A stretch of DNA of 8,392 nt from Prevotellaceae bacterium (lineage in GTDB: Bacteria > Bacteroidota > Bacteroidia > Bacteroidales > UBA932), in NCBI GenBank assembly GCA_031257455.1, contig JAIROQ010000134.1, positions 1-8,392 of the forward strand. The letters run 5' to 3'. Shown in pieces: positions 6,969 through 8,392 of the stretch; the stretch's first letter is position 1, and each line of letters opens with the position of its first letter. Under the pieces are notes generated by a model that saw only the letters and a program-made list of their open reading frames with translations, was not told where the DNA came from and did no database searches. A program made the translations under genes and the position numbers.

Positions 6969-7027
6969 GGCTTGCGCCACTGCGCCTGCCGCGACTTATG
7001 ACTTACAACTTACGACTTATGACTTAC
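6969..7027. repeat. inverted copy of the 3621-3672 module
   Basis: Bases 6969-7000 match the reverse complement of 3641-3672 at 26 of 32 positions, then continue as GACTTAY heptads (6993-7027, five units), the reverse complement of the RTAAGTY heptads at 3621-3648. Both the GC-rich motif and the attached heptads are therefore shared, in the same relative order, which shows a dispersed repeat family. The two copies flank the three-gene unit in inverted orientation. Confidence 0.75.
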
Positions 7028-7041
7028 GACTACAAAAAACT

Positions 7042-7105
7042 ACTCTAACCACTCTAACTACTCTAACTCCATTAACTACTTTAACTACTTTAACTACTTT
7101 TAACT
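7042..7105. repeat. ACTYTAACT nonanucleotide tandem repeat
   Basis: Six 9-bp units (ACTCTAACC, ACTCTAACT twice, CCATTAACT, ACTTTAACT twice) and a final 10-bp variant, ending 18 bases before the -33 box of the next promoter. Confidence 0.8.
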
Positions 7106-7122
7106 CCTTTTTTCAAAATAAA

Positions 7123-7153
7123 TTTGCTATTTAAAAAAAAGTTCTTACCTTTG
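7123..7153 (+). promoter_or_regulatory. consensus promoter upstream of the repeat-rich leader
   Basis: TTTG (7123-7126), 19 bases, TACCTTTG (7146-7153): the same exact TTTG-N19-TAnnTTTG architecture as the promoter at 3995-4025. Transcription would start near 7158. The next credible start codon is ATG 7797, so the transcript has a leader of about 640 bases, or the promoter drives a non-coding RNA ending at the hairpin at 7434-7465. Confidence 0.7.
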
Positions 7154-7282
7154 CGGTGCGTTAAGCGTTACAAGTTAAGCACGAAGCGCACGAACAAAGC
7201 AGCACAACCTATGACACGGACAACCGGACAACAAAGAAATAACCAGCGGAGACCAGTTCTCCCCCACTCTTCTTTGCCCCCT

Positions 7283-7331
7283 GTTCATTGTTCACTGCGC
7301 ACTATTCACTGTTCACTGTTTATTGGTAACT
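7283..7331. repeat. GTTCACT heptanucleotide tandem repeat
   Basis: Seven 7-bp steps: GTTCATT, GTTCACT, GCGCACT, ATTCACT, GTTCACT, GTTTATT, GGTAACT, the last ones degenerate. It lies in the leader between the promoter at 7123-7153 and the C14 tract. Confidence 0.7.
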
Positions 7332-7337
7332 GCTTCA

Positions 7338-7351
7338 CCCCCCCCCCCCCC
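7338..7351. repeat. C14 homopolymer tract
   Basis: Fourteen consecutive C in an otherwise AT-rich stretch, in the presumed leader of the gene starting at 7797. Such tracts change length by slipped-strand mispairing. Here it is not inside a gene, so any effect would be on leader RNA structure or spacing. Its read length is also prone to sequencing error. Confidence 0.85.
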
Positions 7352-7379
7352 AACTATTTGAACATCAGTTAGTTATATG

Positions 7380-7391
7380 CGTACATGTACG
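7380..7391. repeat. outlying copy of the CGTACATGTACG palindrome
   Basis: A perfect 12-bp palindrome followed by GGAA, as in the main array. Its start is 189 bases before the first clear array unit (7569), exactly nine 21-bp steps, so it is in register with the array although the sequence between is unrelated. Confidence 0.8.
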
Positions 7392-7433
7392 GAAGCCCTT
7401 GTCCTGCAACGGGTTCAGAAATGCACGCATAAT

Positions 7434-7465
7434 GCAGGCGTCCGGTTGTACACGGCCTGCTTTTT
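7434..7465 (+). terminator. terminator-like hairpin inside the leader
   Basis: GCAGGC (7434-7439) pairs with GCCTGC (7455-7460) and is followed by TTTTT (7461-7465). The stem is six base pairs, or eight with a three-base bulge. It could end a short transcript from the promoter at 7123-7153 or act as an attenuator. A weak promoter-like pair (TTG 7446-7448, TACCTTTA 7467-7474) overlaps it and could restart transcription. Confidence 0.4.
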
Positions 7466-7547
7466 ATACCTTTATATATAGTACCACATGCCCGGCTAAC
7501 GGGACGGGAAAATATCCACCTGTTTCCATAGCTGTTACGGATGTCCC

Positions 7548-7706
7548 TGTACAGGTACCGGGAACTTTCGTACATGTACGAAATACTTTCGTACATGTAC
7601 GGAATACTTTCGTACATGTACGGAATATTTTCGTACATGTACGGAATACTTTCGTACATGTACGGAATGCTTTCGTACGTGTACGGAATGCTTTCGTACA
7701 GGCAGT
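7548..7706. repeat. tandem array of 21-bp palindromic units
   Basis: Units step by exactly 21 bp, with cores starting at 7569, 7590, 7611, 7632, 7653 and 7674. Degenerate edge units lie at 7548 (TGTACAGGTACC) and 7695 (CGTACAGGCAGT). Five cores are the perfect palindrome CGTACATGTACG; the sixth is CGTACGTGTACG. The first unit extends to the 16-bp palindrome TTCGTACATGTACGAA. Linkers read about GAATACTTT. A 21-bp step is two turns of B-DNA, so the dyads face the same side of the helix, as in operator or iteron arrays. In RNA each unit can form only a small hairpin. The array ends about 90 bases before the ATG at 7797. Confidence 0.92.
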
Positions 7707-7785
7707 GGAACATTTCAGGGATACAACAAATCAACAAATATTGATACAACAAACCAATTAACATTTTTACAAACAAATTTAAAAA

Positions 7786-7790
7786 AGGAA
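7786..7790 (+). promoter_or_regulatory. ribosome-binding sequence deciding the 7797 start
   Basis: AGGAA in an A-rich stretch, six bases before ATG 7797. It is the clearest Shine-Dalgarno-like sequence in the window; most other genes here lack one. The A/T-rich leader just upstream should be unstructured. Confidence 0.6.
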
Positions 7791-7796
7791 AAAATT

Positions 7797-8392
7797 ATGA
7801 AAAATCGAGATTTCTTACCGTACAAAGACAATGATCTGCTGGCATGGTGCACTAATTTTTTAGCTATCCTGGCCAGTATCCTGCCGCGGATTGAATTTCC
7901 GGCAGAAGTGCATGCAGCCCTGACCGCGCTGCTGAACACCTTCAAAACCAAACTCGGTATCGCCGAAGCGCCCGCCACGCGCACCAAAACGGCGGTAAAG
8001 GACAAAAACCTCGCGCGAAAAGCGCTGAAAAAAGAAACAAGGCAGGCCGTGAAGGAACACCTGAACTTTAATCATCGGGTAACCGAAATCGACCGCGAAA
8101 ACCTCGGTCTGCCGATTTACAAAACTACGCGCGACGCCGCGCCGGTGGCCACGACCTTCCCCTGGGTGCAGGTGATTATAAACCTTATACGCCACCTGCA
8201 TTTTGATTTCGGCGGCGAGGAAACCTCCAAAGCCAAGCCGGAAGGTCAGCATGGCATGGAACTGGCCGGGCAAATCGGCGGCGAAAAACCCGCCAATGCG
8301 CGCGCACTGAAACTCTCCTACTTCGATACGCATACCCCGCTGGTCATAGAATTTGAAGAAGAAGACCGCGGCAAAACCTTCTGGTATGCCGT
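7797..8392 (+). CDS. uncharacterised protein, N-terminal 198 residues
   Basis: A frame open from ATG 7797 to the window edge (198 codons, no stop), with an AGGAA sequence before the start. The function is unknown. The N-terminal part is helical: MKNRDFLPYKDNDLLAWCTNFL, then a helix-rich stretch to about residue 60. A basic, alanine-rich helical segment follows (61-95, KDKNLARKALKKETRQAVKEHL), then a proline/threonine linker (105-122). From about 130 the pattern turns to alternating beta strands, ending in TPLVIEFEEEDRGKTFWYA, which resembles late strands of a fibronectin type III-like domain. From memory, Bacteroidota encode many such hypothetical proteins of about 200-230 residues, with a start near FLP..D.....W and an Fn3-like C-terminus, so little of it should be missing. 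No signal peptide or membrane helix is evident. The palindrome array and long leader suggest special regulation. Confidence 0.85.
   Translation, partial: MKNRDFLPYKDNDLLAWCTNFLAILASILPRIEFPAEVHAALTALLNTFKTKLGIAEAPATRTKTAVKDKNLARKALKKETRQAVKEHLNFNHRVTEIDRENLGLPIYKTTRDAAPVATTFPWVQVIINLIRHLHFDFGGEETSKAKPEGQHGMELAGQIGGEKPANARALKLSYFDTHTPLVIEFEEEDRGKTFWYA

Larger units (their letters stand above)
6696..7796. other. 1.1-kb non-coding region packed with repeats
   Basis: No convincing gene. In order: terminator (6768-6805), a TTGGC...GCCA motif (6827-6840), 8-bp repeats (6866-6897), ATTGACTAT repeats (6922-6965), an inverted-copy module (6969-7027), 9-bp repeats (7042-7105), a consensus promoter (7123-7153), heptads (7283-7331), a C14 tract (7338-7351), a terminator-like hairpin (7434-7465) and the 21-bp palindrome array (7548-7706). 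A 53-codon frame from ATG 7211 is judged chance, since it runs through the heptads and the C-tract. Confidence 0.8.

Noticed and set aside
7124..7372. 82-codon frame (53 codons from ATG 7211)
   Set aside because: It begins inside the promoter or in the leader, and crosses the GTTCACT heptads and the C14 tract, giving a PPPP run and repeat peptides. There is no ribosome-binding sequence.
7548..7706. CRISPR array
   Set aside because: The 21-bp units are directly adjacent with no unique spacers, and no cas genes are present.
7369..7776. Minus-strand frame with YMYESIP heptapeptide repeats across the palindrome array
   Set aside because: A 21-bp repeat stays in frame on both strands, so repeated peptides appear automatically in several frames. 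Unit differences change amino acids (S to N, M to T), and the frame extends into the unrelated region 7369-7540 without a plausible start signal.
7860..8333. 157-codon minus-strand frame
   Set aside because: It is the antisense shadow of the gene at 7797, whose frame has a better start context and clear secondary-structure patterning.

Overview
The window looks like Bacteroidota (probably Bacteroidales) chromosome. Three things point there: promoters matching the Bacteroides-type consensus TTTG-N19-TAnnTTTG, near absence of Shine-Dalgarno sequences, and protein variants typical of the phylum (the MGRAFEYRKERK-type YebC start, a MutL with a decayed endonuclease motif, and an aminotransferase with an SVSKRYSLCG lysine motif). 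The assignment is inferred from sequence character only.

Layout. Bases 1-~918 are the right part of an IS4-family insertion sequence whose transposase begins before the window. On the minus strand follows mutL (2860-1040), with its own promoter at 2876-2883. Divergent from it is a two-gene toxin-antitoxin module: a 63-aa putative antitoxin and a 136-aa PIN-domain (VapC-like) toxin. A 474-bp intergenic region (3574-4047) holds an inverted-repeat-bounded, GC-rich, hairpin-rich element and several short tandem repeats. A consensus promoter (3995-4025) then serves a probable three-gene unit: membrane-anchored TPR protein, YebC/TACO1-family protein and class I PLP aminotransferase. It ends at a strong intrinsic terminator (6768-6805).

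The last 1.7 kb is the most unusual part. About 1.1 kb without a convincing gene carries 7-, 8- and 9-bp tandem repeats, a second consensus promoter (7123-7153), a C14 tract, a terminator-like hairpin, and a tandem array of 21-bp units each centred on the palindrome CGTACATGTACG (7548-7706, with one outlying copy at 7380 exactly nine unit lengths away). Behind the array, with a GGAA ribosome-binding sequence, starts a long open frame (7797 to the window edge, 198 codons, no stop) of a family without known function.

Two genome-scale signals run through all intergenic regions. One is degenerate heptanucleotide tandem repeats of at least four unrelated word families. The other is a dispersed, imperfectly palindromic motif (about TTGGCTTGCGCCA) found six times, always in non-coding DNA and near the tandem repeats.
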